Shown here: positions 1-5,559 of the stretch, piece after piece
Layout: each line of letters starts with the position of its first letter
How positions within the stretch are numbered: position 1 is the stretch's first letter
DNA from: CAZCCV01 sp964497515
GTDB lineage: Bacteria > Armatimonadota > UBA5829 > DTLH01
Direction: 5' to 3'
NCBI GenBank assembly: GCA_964497515.1
Contig: CAZCCV010000056.1
Location: 1 to 8,490, forward strand
DNA length: 8,490 bases
Position numbers and translations under genes: made by a program
The notes under the pieces: model-generated
Database searches by the model: none
Told to the model about the DNA's origin: nothing
What the model saw: only the letters and a program-made list of their open reading frames with translations

Positions 1-54
1 TCGCGACCTCCTGCTCCCAAAGCAGGCGCGCTAGCCAAGCTGCGCTACGCCCCG
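1..54 (-). tRNA. tRNA-Pro (anticodon UGG), 3' part cut off by the window edge
   Basis: Read on the minus strand, the mature 5' end is C at 54. The cloverleaf follows in order: acceptor strand CGGGGCG (54-48), a TA spacer, D stem GCGC (45-42) with GCGC (31-28), anticodon stem CCTGC/GCAGG (26-22 and 14-10), and the 7-nt loop TTTGGGA. The anticodon TGG lies at 19-17 and reads proline codons. A 5-nt variable loop follows, and the T stem begins GCGA at 4-1 before the window ends. The T arm, the 3' acceptor strand and the CCA status cannot be seen. The gene lies downstream of rsmA in the same direction, about 150 bp away. Confidence 0.94.
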
Positions 55-64
55 ATTGCAGACA

Positions 65-86
65 GGCGGTGAGGAATATTACCGCC
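65..86 (-). other. 6-bp hairpin in the rsmA to tRNA-Pro spacer
   Basis: GGCGGT (65-70) and ACCGCC (81-86) form a perfect 6-bp dyad around a 10-nt AT-rich loop. On the minus strand it ends 10 nt before the mature 5' end of tRNA-Pro. There is no T-tract on either side, so it is not a convincing intrinsic terminator. It could be a tRNA-precursor leader hairpin or a weak end to rsmA transcription. The rest of the 55-203 spacer holds nothing recognisable apart from a poor promoter candidate. Confidence 0.35.
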
Positions 87-203
87 GGGTTCGACAGTTA
101 TGTTACCACAATCCAAGATCAATCTGCAATACCAAAATCTGGATCTGTAGTCTGTGGTGACAAAAGTGTTTCTGAGAGTTCTCAAACAGGCAAACGCAAA
201 TTA

Positions 204-1061
204 TCAGGAATTCGCGAGTCTTGCAAATTCCTCCAGCGAAAGCGTTTCACCGCGCCGAGTTGGGTCGATTTCAGCCTTCGTTAGCACTGCAAGCGCCTTC
301 TCTCTGCTCCAATAGAGATCTTGGCTTCCGGAAAGAGATTTGAGCAGTGTTTTTCTACGCTGACCAAAGGACGCCCTGACTATTGCAAAGAATAGCTGTT
401 CATTATCCACCCTAACTGCTGGGGTGGGGAGGATATCAAGTCGTAAAACCGCCGAATCAACATCCGGTGCTGGATAGAACACGGTGCGCTTTGCCTTAGC
501 TACCAACTGTATCTGACAGTGGTATCGCACAAACACTGTAATGGAGCCGTATCCTTTAGTTCCGGGTTTAGCAGTCAACCGGTCGGCGACCTCCTCCTGA
601 ACCATAATGACCATTCGGTTTATGTGTTCTTTTGCCTCTATCAGCTTCACAATTAGCGGGCTTGTTATATAGTAAGGTAGATTGGCGACAACTGTCGCAG
701 GCTCGCCTTGAAAACGCTCTTTGAGGAACTCGGGTAGATCGAGTTTAAGGAAGTCTGAGTGAACGACTTCTATGTTGGAATAGTCTTTGGTCGTTTCTTC
801 CAGTATGGGAAGCAAGTCGCGGTCGGCTTCCACTGCGACGACTTGAGAAGCAACCGAAGCGGCTTCCACGGTGACTGTTCCCGGCCCCGGGCCAACTTCC
901 AACACCTTCGAATGGGAATCCAGTTCTGCGCCAGCGATGATCTTTCCAAGAATATTGCCATCAATCAGAAAATTCTGCCCAAGCCGCTTCTTGGGGCGCA
1001 GCCCCGCCTGGGTAAGGAGTCTCTTCACAACAGATGGAGATACAAGGCTCAAATCAATCAC
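204..1061 (-). CDS. rsmA: 16S rRNA (adenine1518-N6/adenine1519-N6)-dimethyltransferase RsmA (KsgA)
   Basis: This cytoplasmic SAM-dependent enzyme dimethylates the two adjacent adenines in the 3'-terminal hairpin of 16S rRNA and acts as a late checkpoint of 30S assembly. The protein is 285 aa, normal for the family. Visible motifs are the N-terminal KKRLGQNFL (residues 24-32), SAM motif I EVGPGPGT (55-62), the acidic motif VEAD (77-80), motif IV NLPYY (127-131), KGYGSITVF (169-177), F.P.PDVDSAVLRL (195-208) and FGQRRKTLL (232-240). The start is GTG at 1061; it is the only good choice because the next Met is residue 150, but no Shine-Dalgarno sequence precedes it. The gene follows the G5/3D protein by 70 bp, with a terminator-like hairpin between them, so it may be expressed by readthrough or from an unseen promoter. 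Ribosome-function genes lie on both sides, which fits a housekeeping role. Confidence 0.97.
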   Translation of the reverse strand: MIDLSLVSPSVVKRLLTQAGLRPKKRLGQNFLIDGNILGKIIAGAELDSHSKVLEVGPGPGTVTVEAASVASQVVAVEADRDLLPILEETTKDYSNIEVVHSDFLKLDLPEFLKERFQGEPATVVANLPYYITSPLIVKLIEAKEHINRMVIMVQEEVADRLTAKPGTKGYGSITVFVRYHCQIQLVAKAKRTVFYPAPDVDSAVLRLDILPTPAVRVDNEQLFFAIVRASFGQRRKTLLKSLSGSQDLYWSREKALAVLTKAEIDPTRRGETLSLEEFARLANS

Positions 1062-1065
1062 CCAT

Positions 1066-1101
1066 AAAATGGAAAAGGCAGGGCAACGGCTCTACCCTGC
1101 C
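1066..1101 (-). terminator. Terminator- or attenuator-like hairpin between the G5/3D gene and rsmA
   Basis: Read on the minus strand, GGCAGGG (1101-1095) pairs perfectly with CCCTGCC (1083-1077) around an 11-nt loop. TTTTCCATTTT (1076-1066) follows. The 7-bp GC-rich stem and T-rich tail fit an intrinsic terminator, although the tail is interrupted by CCA. The rsmA GTG start is only 15 nt past the stem, so complete termination would cut rsmA off from the upstream promoter. Partial termination or RNA processing is more likely. Confidence 0.5.
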
Positions 1102-1131
1102 TGTGTCCGATAACCAATTTCAAACTGTCGG

Positions 1132-1971
1132 CTATTGGAGCACGTGAACTCTCACTTGCTGTCGGCCGAACCTCTTAGCGGCCTCATACGTATCAAAGCC
1201 GAGGTCTATTCGGTTGCCTTTGATGGCACTTCCTGTATCCCCGGCGACTGCATAGCCATAGCCTTCAATAAAGAGGTTAGTTCTTAGCGGAATTACCTTG
1301 GGGTCTACAGCTACTACTCCGTAACCTGCCTTCAGTCCTATGCAGGTCTTCCCTGTGGCCCACTTGCCGCAGCTTTTTGGTCCCGGATCATACGCTGTAG
1401 CTTGCATAGTTATAATGCGTCTGCTCACAAACGATCCTCTGGACACGTTTCCACCTTTGCCACCTATCATAACCACTCTGTCTTTTGGTTCTACGGCGAC
1501 TTCGGTGCGAATCAGCTCGCGGTTCTTTTCCGCTCCATCCACATACTTCACCTTATAGTAAAGATGCTTTGTTCCAGGTTCACCTTGAGAAATTACCTTC
1601 TCCAGTCCGAGCCTCAACGTATTGCTCGGCTGTCTTCTCGTTGTGAACTCTATCTGTTTTTTATCTACGATTACCTTCTCTACAACTCGCTCGACTCGGA
1701 TATTACTTCCGTGTCCAACCTGAACATCGAGTTTAGGAGAGACCAGGTCTTTGGAACCTATTTTGATCCCAGCTTCACTGAGTATCGCACTGACTGTAGT
1801 TCGGTTAGTGTTCACCTGCCGTTCGGAACCATCCGAGATAATAAGCACACTAATCCGTGATGACTCAGCCTCTGCGATGTCAGTCCGGTTTGCGGTCACT
1901 GCAAGACATACTGCTAGTGTCGCTAAAGCGCAGAGCACCACAAGTGCGCGCTGCGGCTTTCGTCTTAGCAA
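1132..1971 (-). CDS. Secreted G5/3D-domain cell-wall protein (YabE/resuscitation-factor-like)
   Basis: The 279-aa protein has a basic N-terminus (RRKPQR) and a hydrophobic segment at about 9-27, so it is secreted or membrane-anchored. Residues about 40-95 resemble a DUF348 (YabE-type) module. Residues about 97-170 match a G5 domain with the typical KVKYVDGAEKNRELI...P pattern. Residues 188-278 form a 3D domain, with Asp at 195 (AYDP), 223 (AVDP), 245 (GDTG) and 256 (RIDLGF). The 3D fold is related to MltA-type lytic transglycosylases, and proteins of this type (YabE, YocH, Sps) are thought to remodel peptidoglycan. Cys201 and Cys210 could form a disulfide. In Bacillus, yabE lies next to rnmV-ksgA, and the order here (3D protein, then rsmA) is the same but without rnmV. 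The start is TTG, chosen because a full AGGAGG lies 7 nt upstream. Exact substrate and activity are not known from sequence. Confidence 0.9.
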   Translation of the reverse strand: MLRRKPQRALVVLCALATLAVCLAVTANRTDIAEAESSRISVLIISDGSERQVNTNRTTVSAILSEAGIKIGSKDLVSPKLDVQVGHGSNIRVERVVEKVIVDKKQIEFTTRRQPSNTLRLGLEKVISQGEPGTKHLYYKVKYVDGAEKNRELIRTEVAVEPKDRVVMIGGKGGNVSRGSFVSRRIITMQATAYDPGPKSCGKWATGKTCIGLKAGYGVVAVDPKVIPLRTNLFIEGYGYAVAGDTGSAIKGNRIDLGFDTYEAAKRFGRQQVRVHVLQ

Positions 1972-1978
1972 TGCATCG

Positions 1979-1984
1979 CCTCCT
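1979..1984 (-). promoter_or_regulatory. Ribosome binding site that fixes the TTG start of the G5/3D gene
   Basis: On the minus strand, GGGAAAGGAGG ends at 1979, and a 7-nt spacer separates it from TTG at 1971-1969. The nearby ATG (1976-1974) is out of frame and meets TAA after two codons. The TTG is therefore the supported start. A rare start codon combined with a strong Shine-Dalgarno sequence fits a gene kept at modest expression. Confidence 0.75.
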
Positions 1985-2030
1985 TTCCCGCCCCACTTAC
2001 CCTATCCTGTTTGTTTGTCATACTTTTAGA

Positions 2031-2169
2031 AGCCAGTGTCTGGCTGCAGTATAGGGCTCCGACAAGGCCAGCAGAAGGCTGGCGGCCCTGCCTGCGACGG
2101 TCCCGATTTTTGGCACAGAAAAAGGGCGACCACTGTGCCCGGGAGTCCGCCGCCCATGGTATACGGACA
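2031..2169 (-). promoter_or_regulatory. Structured 5' leader of the G5/3D gene, candidate pseudoknotted cis-regulatory RNA
   Basis: The gene-free region 1972-2307 holds this leader and two promoters. On the minus strand, from a start near 2169, GGGCGGC (2155-2149) can pair with GTCGCCC (2130-2124). GGCACAG (2139-2133) pairs perfectly with CTGTGCC (2118-2112). The two interlock as an H-type pseudoknot with a 9-nt first loop, 2 nt between stems and a UUUUU last loop, and AAAAA follows at 2111-2107. A competing fold extends the second stem by TCCCG/CGGGA and GGCGG/CCGTC. Downstream are a nested hairpin (2083-2067, closed by AGGGC/GCCCT) and a 6-bp hairpin (2045-2031). The G-U pairs stabilise only the minus-strand RNA. 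It does not match the c-di-AMP (ydaO), cobalamin or other riboswitches I know. Confidence 0.45.
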
Positions 2170-2175
2170 AAATAG

Positions 2176-2203
2176 ATTATCAGCCCTAACCCAAAAATGT
2201 CAA
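2176..2203 (-). promoter_or_regulatory. Sigma-70-type promoter for the G5/3D gene and rsmA
   Basis: On the minus strand there is a perfect -35 TTGACA (2203-2198), a 16-bp spacer, and GATAAT (2181-2176), which matches five of six -10 consensus bases. The predicted start near 2169 leaves a leader of about 197 nt before the TTG codon, and the structured RNA begins about 14 nt into that transcript. Confidence 0.7.
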
Positions 2204-2244
2204 ATTTACCCTCAGAAACGCTGCTGCGGACACAACCGTTTGGC

Positions 2245-2280
2245 ACACTGTTGAAGGTGTAACGACTCGCAGTGTCTAAT
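2245..2280 (+). promoter_or_regulatory. Weak promoter candidate and inverted repeat upstream of the dehydrogenase gene
   Basis: TTGAAG (2251-2256) and TCTAAT (2275-2280), 18 bp apart, form a weak sigma-70-like pair in the right place for the plus-strand operon. ACACTG (2245-2250) and CAGTGT (2270-2275) form a perfect 6-bp inverted repeat spaced 19 bp apart that brackets the -35 region, so it could be an operator. Neither element is strong on its own. Confidence 0.25.
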
Positions 2281-2307
2281 AGTATTCTGATGTAATCGAA
2301 CGGAGGA

Positions 2308-4056
2308 ATGGCTTCAATAGATATGGGAAATAATGCGACCAATAAATTGGCCGAATGGAGGGCAGGGCGTTCGCCTCTGCCGAAAGAAAACCTCGCATGG
2401 CGGCTTTACGGCGCAGGGCTGGAGAGCTTTGGTGATGATGGGCGACCGACCCGTATGCCAATGCCTGAATTCGGGTCTGATGAGCTCCTCGCAAGGGTCG
2501 ACGCTCTAGGTGTCTGTTTCAGCGATGTGAAGCTGATTAATCAGGGGCCAAATCATCCGAGAGTGGCAGGCCGCGACTTGGTCAAAGAACCTGTAATCCC
2601 TGGGCACGAAGTATCGTTGACTACCGTAGGAGTGGGGGAGAACCTAAAAAACGAATACAAGATCGGTGACAGGTTCGTTGTTCAGGCAGATATATATGTA
2701 AACGGGGTTACCGTCGCGTACGGATATGTTCTACCTGGTGGTCTGCAGCAGTTCGGGATTATCGGAAAAGAAATCCTAAATGGCGATGACGGCTGCTATT
2801 TGCTGCCTGTGAAACCTGAAACCGGTTACGCCGAAGCAGCTCTTACAGAGCCGTGGGCATGTGTGGTCGCCTGCTACAGGATCTATCCACGGCGTGCGAT
2901 GAAAGACGGTGGGGTGATGCTTTTTATCGGCCCTGCCGCCAAAGAACGCTACACACTTCCGGCAGGAATTCGCCCTAGGAAAGTGATACTAGCCGGCGTA
3001 GGCGATGTGCTCGATAAAACAGCTTTTGGCGATGCAGAGATCATCGAGATAGGGCCAATATCGAGCGATCAACTCGCTGCGCTTTCTGAAGAACGCACTG
3101 GTGACAAGGGTTTCGATGATATTGTTGTCCTCGGCAGAACGGAACCGGAGCTTATTGAGGCTTTGGACAGACACGCAGGCAAAGGCGCTGTGATCAATAT
3201 CGTATCGGATACCCCTATGACGGATCCGGTTACAATTGATGTCGGCAGAGCGCACTACGATAGAGTGCTCTATGTCGGTGGCAGCGATATACCCGAAGGT
3301 TACGAGGCCACTACAGATAGTCAGTTCAAGCCGAACGGAGCCGCTTGGTTCATAGGTGCAGCCGGCCCCATGGGACAGATGCACGTGGAACTGTCAATCT
3401 CAATGGCGAACGGCCCAAAAAAGATACTGGCCACAGACGTCGATACCAACCGACTAAACTCACTGAAGGAAAAGGTTGCATCTCTGGCAGAAAAGAAGGG
3501 GATCAAAATCGAGTTTCTAAACCCTGCCGAGGTCGGCGATTCCAAAGTCCTTCAGGTCGCATCCGATATGACGGGCGGGCGAGGGTTCGACGATATCATC
3601 GTTCTCGCACCTGTTCCGGCATTGATCGAACAGGCGGTTCCCCATTTGGCGGAAGGCGGAAAGTTGAATGTCTTTGCCGGTGTTCCCATTGGAAGTATGG
3701 CTAAGATCAACCTCAACCCTGTCTATCTGAAATCTGCAAGGATTATTGGTTCCAGCGGTTCGAGCATTAGCGACCTTGAGTTTACGCTGAGTGAGGCGGA
3801 AAGCGGGAACCTGCCGACGAACAGGTCTGTAGCTGCAATTGGTGGAATCGACGCTGGCCACGACGGTGTGAAGGCTGTGAAGGATGCGGTGTTTCCCGGA
3901 AAGACCGTTATCTTCCCTCAGATTGCAGAATTGCCACTGGTCACACTCTCAGACTTGCAGCAAGTGCTCCCAAGCGTCTATTCAAAGTTGGAAGACGGCA
4001 AGTATTGGACGCTGGAAGCTGAAGAGGAGCTTCTCAAGCTGAAGCTGGATTTGTAG
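2308..4056 (+). CDS. Long zinc-type alcohol dehydrogenase (MDR superfamily) with two Rossmann-like segments
   Basis: The 582-aa protein belongs to the medium-chain dehydrogenase/reductase superfamily but is much longer than the usual 340-400 aa. The catalytic-domain signature is present: Cys70 in GVCFSDVK, His100-Glu101 in IPGHE, and Glu181 in TEPWAC. These are plausible ligands of the catalytic zinc. The four-Cys structural zinc loop is missing. Residues about 345-484 form a normal NAD(P)-binding unit with GAAGPMG (350-356). Residues about 203-326 look like an earlier degenerate copy: GDKGFDDIVVLG matches GGRGFDDIIVLA in the second, but GPAAKERY replaces the glycine motif. The substrate is unknown; sugar or polyol (sorbose-phosphate reductase-like) dehydrogenases are the closest impression. 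GGAGG at 2302-2306 is only 1 nt from the ATG at 2308, and an in-frame ATG at 2323 is 16 nt past it, so the start is uncertain. cobO follows 28 nt downstream. Confidence 0.85.
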   Translation: MASIDMGNNATNKLAEWRAGRSPLPKENLAWRLYGAGLESFGDDGRPTRMPMPEFGSDELLARVDALGVCFSDVKLINQGPNHPRVAGRDLVKEPVIPGHEVSLTTVGVGENLKNEYKIGDRFVVQADIYVNGVTVAYGYVLPGGLQQFGIIGKEILNGDDGCYLLPVKPETGYAEAALTEPWACVVACYRIYPRRAMKDGGVMLFIGPAAKERYTLPAGIRPRKVILAGVGDVLDKTAFGDAEIIEIGPISSDQLAALSEERTGDKGFDDIVVLGRTEPELIEALDRHAGKGAVINIVSDTPMTDPVTIDVGRAHYDRVLYVGGSDIPEGYEATTDSQFKPNGAAWFIGAAGPMGQMHVELSISMANGPKKILATDVDTNRLNSLKEKVASLAEKKGIKIEFLNPAEVGDSKVLQVASDMTGGRGFDDIIVLAPVPALIEQAVPHLAEGGKLNVFAGVPIGSMAKINLNPVYLKSARIIGSSGSSISDLEFTLSEAESGNLPTNRSVAAIGGIDAGHDGVKAVKDAVFPGKTVIFPQIAELPLVTLSDLQQVLPSVYSKLEDGKYWTLEAEEELLKLKLDL

Positions 4057-4084
4057 TTTTCAAAGCCGATTTCGGAGGCAATGT

Positions 4085-4618
4085 ATGAGAATTGAACGGG
4101 GACTTGTACACGTCTACACTGGTGATGGCAAAGGTAAGACCACAGCGGCGCTCGGCCTAGCACTCCGAGCGCTTGGCTGGGGGCTTCGGGTGATGATGAT
4201 CCAGTACATAAAAGGCTATGCCGACCTTGGTGAAATCAAGTTTGCCAAGGAATACGGCAAAAACTTTGCCATGCATCAGTTTGCCCTCGATACATCACGC
4301 GATATACCAGAAGAGAAAGTGAAAGCAAGGCAAGCTGAGGTTGAAAAGGCGATGGAGTTTGCGGAGCACGCAGTAAACTCTGGCGAATACGATCTGGTTA
4401 TTCTTGACGAACTCAATGTGGCTATACACTATGGGTTAGTGGATGTTAAACGCGTTGTTGAGCTTGTCGAGGGTAAACCTGCGTCTGTTGAATTGGTAGT
4501 TACCGGCAGAAACGCTCCGGGACAGCTTGCTGCTCTCGCCGACTACGTGACCGAATCGCTGATGGTTAAGCATCCGTTCGAGCAAGGCACTATGGCGAGA
4601 CCTGGAATCGATTACTGA
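4085..4618 (+). CDS. cobO: Cob(I)yrinic acid a,c-diamide adenosyltransferase (CobO/CobA/BtuR type)
   Basis: This ATP:corrinoid adenosyltransferase attaches the 5'-deoxyadenosyl group of ATP to reduced corrinoids, making or salvaging adenosylcobalamin in the cytoplasm. The 177-aa length is normal. The P-loop GDGKGKTT lies at residues 13-20, followed by the family signatures MIQYIKG (38-44), LDELN (107-111), VVTGRNAP (138-145) and a C-terminal KHPFEQGTMARPGIDY. GGAGG (4074-4078) lies 6 nt before ATG 4085; the earlier ATG at 4081 hits a stop after four codons. It sits 28 nt behind the dehydrogenase gene with its own ribosome site, so the two are probably co-transcribed. No cobalamin riboswitch is visible upstream. 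A BtuR-like salvage role and a CobO biosynthetic role cannot be separated without other cob genes nearby. No clear terminator follows. Confidence 0.94.
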   Translation: MRIERGLVHVYTGDGKGKTTAALGLALRALGWGLRVMMIQYIKGYADLGEIKFAKEYGKNFAMHQFALDTSRDIPEEKVKARQAEVEKAMEFAEHAVNSGEYDLVILDELNVAIHYGLVDVKRVVELVEGKPASVELVVTGRNAPGQLAALADYVTESLMVKHPFEQGTMARPGIDY

Positions 4619-4667
4619 TTAGAATCGGTGTGAATTCCCAATTGTTTGGAAAAATTGAAAAAAGTAC

Positions 4668-4696
4668 TTGCGTGTCTGTGAACTAGATGGTATAAT
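4668..4696 (+). promoter_or_regulatory. Sigma-70-type promoter P1 upstream of the str operon
   Basis: TTGCGT (4668-4673), a 17-bp spacer and a perfect TATAAT (4691-4696) predict a start near 4703. The first structured hairpin begins about 2 nt later. This promoter may drive a separate small RNA, the long leader of rpsL, or both. Confidence 0.7.
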
Positions 4697-4702
4697 TCTT
4701 TC

Positions 4703-4840
4703 TTGGTGCTTATGGATGGCACCTAGGACGCGTTGGACGGCTTTGGCCTGTCCGAAAGGCCGCTTTGTAGCCGGGGAAAACTTCAGGGTGATGCTCATAC
4801 GTCCCTAGTCGGCAAAGAGCATAACCTGATGCCGGTGTTA
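4703..4840 (+). ncRNA. Candidate structured RNA of unknown class with a possible pseudoknot
   Basis: Starting at the predicted transcript 5' end are GGTGC/GCACC (4705-4709 with 4719-4723), then a two-part hairpin CGGC/GCCG (4738-4741 with 4770-4773) enclosing GGCCT/AGGCC (4745-4749 with 4757-4761). A long hairpin follows with TCAGG/CCTGA (4783-4787 with 4825-4829) and ATGCTC/GAGCAT (4791-4796 with 4817-4822). The 20-nt loop of the last hairpin contains CGTCCCTAG (4800-4808). This complements CTAGGACG (4723-4730) apart from one bulged C, making a loop-to-upstream pseudoknot. I do not recognise 6S, tmRNA, SRP, RNase P or any riboswitch consensus. No terminator lies just downstream, so it may be either a leader domain or an independent RNA. 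Confidence 0.38.
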
Positions 4841-4878
4841 ATGGCGGTCGAAACTTTAAGAGGATTTTGAGTGCCTCC

Positions 4879-4908
4879 TTGACAGGAGCATGTCGCGTCT
4901 GCTATTAT
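4879..4908 (+). promoter_or_regulatory. Sigma-70-type promoter P2 of the str operon
   Basis: A perfect TTGACA (4879-4884), an 18-bp spacer and TATTAT (4903-4908) predict a start near 4915, about 270 nt before rpsL. The -35 hexamer is the loop of a small dyad (CTCC TTGACA GGAG), which could mark an operator. A perfect palindrome, GAGGCTTAAGCCTC (4923-4936), lies at the start of the resulting leader. Confidence 0.65.
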
Positions 4909-5038
4909 GATACGGTTCGGTGGAGGCTTAAGCCTCTCTATCGGATCGCTAATGCCGACTGATAAGGGGGCGGTGAGCACACCTTTCTCGTAGAATTATT
5001 GTGCGAGAGATACAATCGTTTTGTTTGATGGTGTTCGT

Positions 5039-5076
5039 TTGCCCCCGTTGTATGTGTCGGCGGGGGCAATTTGTTG
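5039..5076 (+). terminator. Terminator-like hairpin in the rpsL leader, possible attenuator
   Basis: TTGCCCCCG (5039-5047) and CGGGGGCAA (5061-5069) form a perfect 9-bp stem with a 13-nt loop, followed by TTTGTTGT. The tail is mixed, so termination would be incomplete. GGGGGC at 4966-4971 can pair with GCCCCC at 5041-5046 and would block the stem, so an antiterminator conformation is possible. It lies 110 nt before rpsL and downstream of both promoters. Confidence 0.5.
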
Positions 5077-5133
5077 TACCGCCTATTGTATTGGTGAACC
5101 TGACCCGGGGAATCCGGTGAAATATCAAAAGCA

Positions 5134-5156
5134 CGCAGCGCATTTCAGTAGCTGCG
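5134..5156 (+). promoter_or_regulatory. Hairpin just upstream of the rpsL ribosome binding site
   Basis: CGCAGC (5134-5139) and GCTGCG (5151-5156) form a perfect 6-bp stem with an 11-nt loop, ending 17 nt before the AAGGA of rpsL. Its place suits a translational operator or a structure that keeps the ribosome site open. No recognised ribosomal-protein leader consensus was identified. Confidence 0.35.
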
Positions 5157-5184
5157 AAAGTGTGAAGTGAAGAAAGGATAGTCG

Positions 5185-5556
5185 ATGCCCACAATCAGTC
5201 AGCTGGTAAGAAAAGGCCGGCAGAGGGTTAAAAAGAAGACTGCGGCTCCGGCGCTTAAGAGCAACCCGCAGAAGCGTGGCGTATGCCTCGTAGTGCGAAC
5301 TATGTCGCCGAAGAAGCCGAACTCCGCGCTTCGCAAGGTGGCCAGAGTCCGTTTGACCAACGGCGTCGAAGTAACGGCGTACATCCCGGGAATCGGCCAC
5401 AATCTCCAGGAGCACTCGGTTGTCCTGGTGAGAGGCGGAAGAGTTAAGGACCTGCCGGGCGTGCGTTACCATATCGTCCGCGGGACTCTCGATACAGCCG
5501 GGACTAAGGACCGCAAAGCAAGCCGATCTAAGTACGGTGCAAAGAAACCTAAGTAA
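5185..5556 (+). CDS. rpsL: 30S ribosomal protein S12
   Basis: S12 lies at the decoding centre of the small subunit and affects tRNA selection accuracy and streptomycin response. The 123-aa length is standard. PQKRGVC (28-34), SPKKPNSALRKV (41-52), GHNLQEHS (71-78) and GGRVKDLPGVRYH (84-96) are all present. The lysines at 43-44 and 88 and Pro91, where resistance mutations fall in other bacteria, are wild type. Asp89, the usual methylthiolation site, is conserved. The loop reads YIPGIGHN rather than the commoner GEGHN, as in Cyanobacteria and plastids. AAGGA (5174-5178) lies 6 nt before the ATG. It is the first gene of the str operon here, preceded by a 566-bp control region and followed by rpsG after a 95-nt structured spacer. 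Confidence 0.99.
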   Translation: MPTISQLVRKGRQRVKKKTAAPALKSNPQKRGVCLVVRTMSPKKPNSALRKVARVRLTNGVEVTAYIPGIGHNLQEHSVVLVRGGRVKDLPGVRYHIVRGTLDTAGTKDRKASRSKYGAKKPK

Positions 5557-5559
5557 GAG

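Noticed and set aside
88..150. Minus-strand promoter for tRNA-Pro (TTGCAG with TAACAT, 18 bp apart)
   Set aside because: The -35 matches consensus at only about three positions and the -10 is weak, so it is not better than chance in this AT-rich spacer.
2041..2160. Cobalamin riboswitch on the plus strand ahead of the dehydrogenase-cobO operon, from CGGTCCCG and CCACTGTG strings
   Set aside because: The order of elements is wrong, the AGGGAA..GGTG core and the GCC..GGAGACCTGCC B12 box are absent, and G-U pairs support the opposite strand as the RNA.
1972..2169. c-di-AMP (ydaO/yuaA) riboswitch ahead of the G5/3D gene
   Set aside because: Expected from the gene type, but the conserved GGGGAA-type core and the CAGCTAAC 3' element are not present.
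1965..2342. 125-codon open frame on the minus strand across the leader and promoter
   Set aside because: It overlaps the promoter, the structured leader and the ribosome site of the G5/3D gene, has no ribosome site of its own and no recognisable protein features.
4711..4780. Patchy likeness of GGATGGCACCTAGGACG to the 5' end of 23S rRNA
   Set aside because: Only short scattered matches; no continuation into conserved 23S helices, and the local promoter and hairpins explain the region better.
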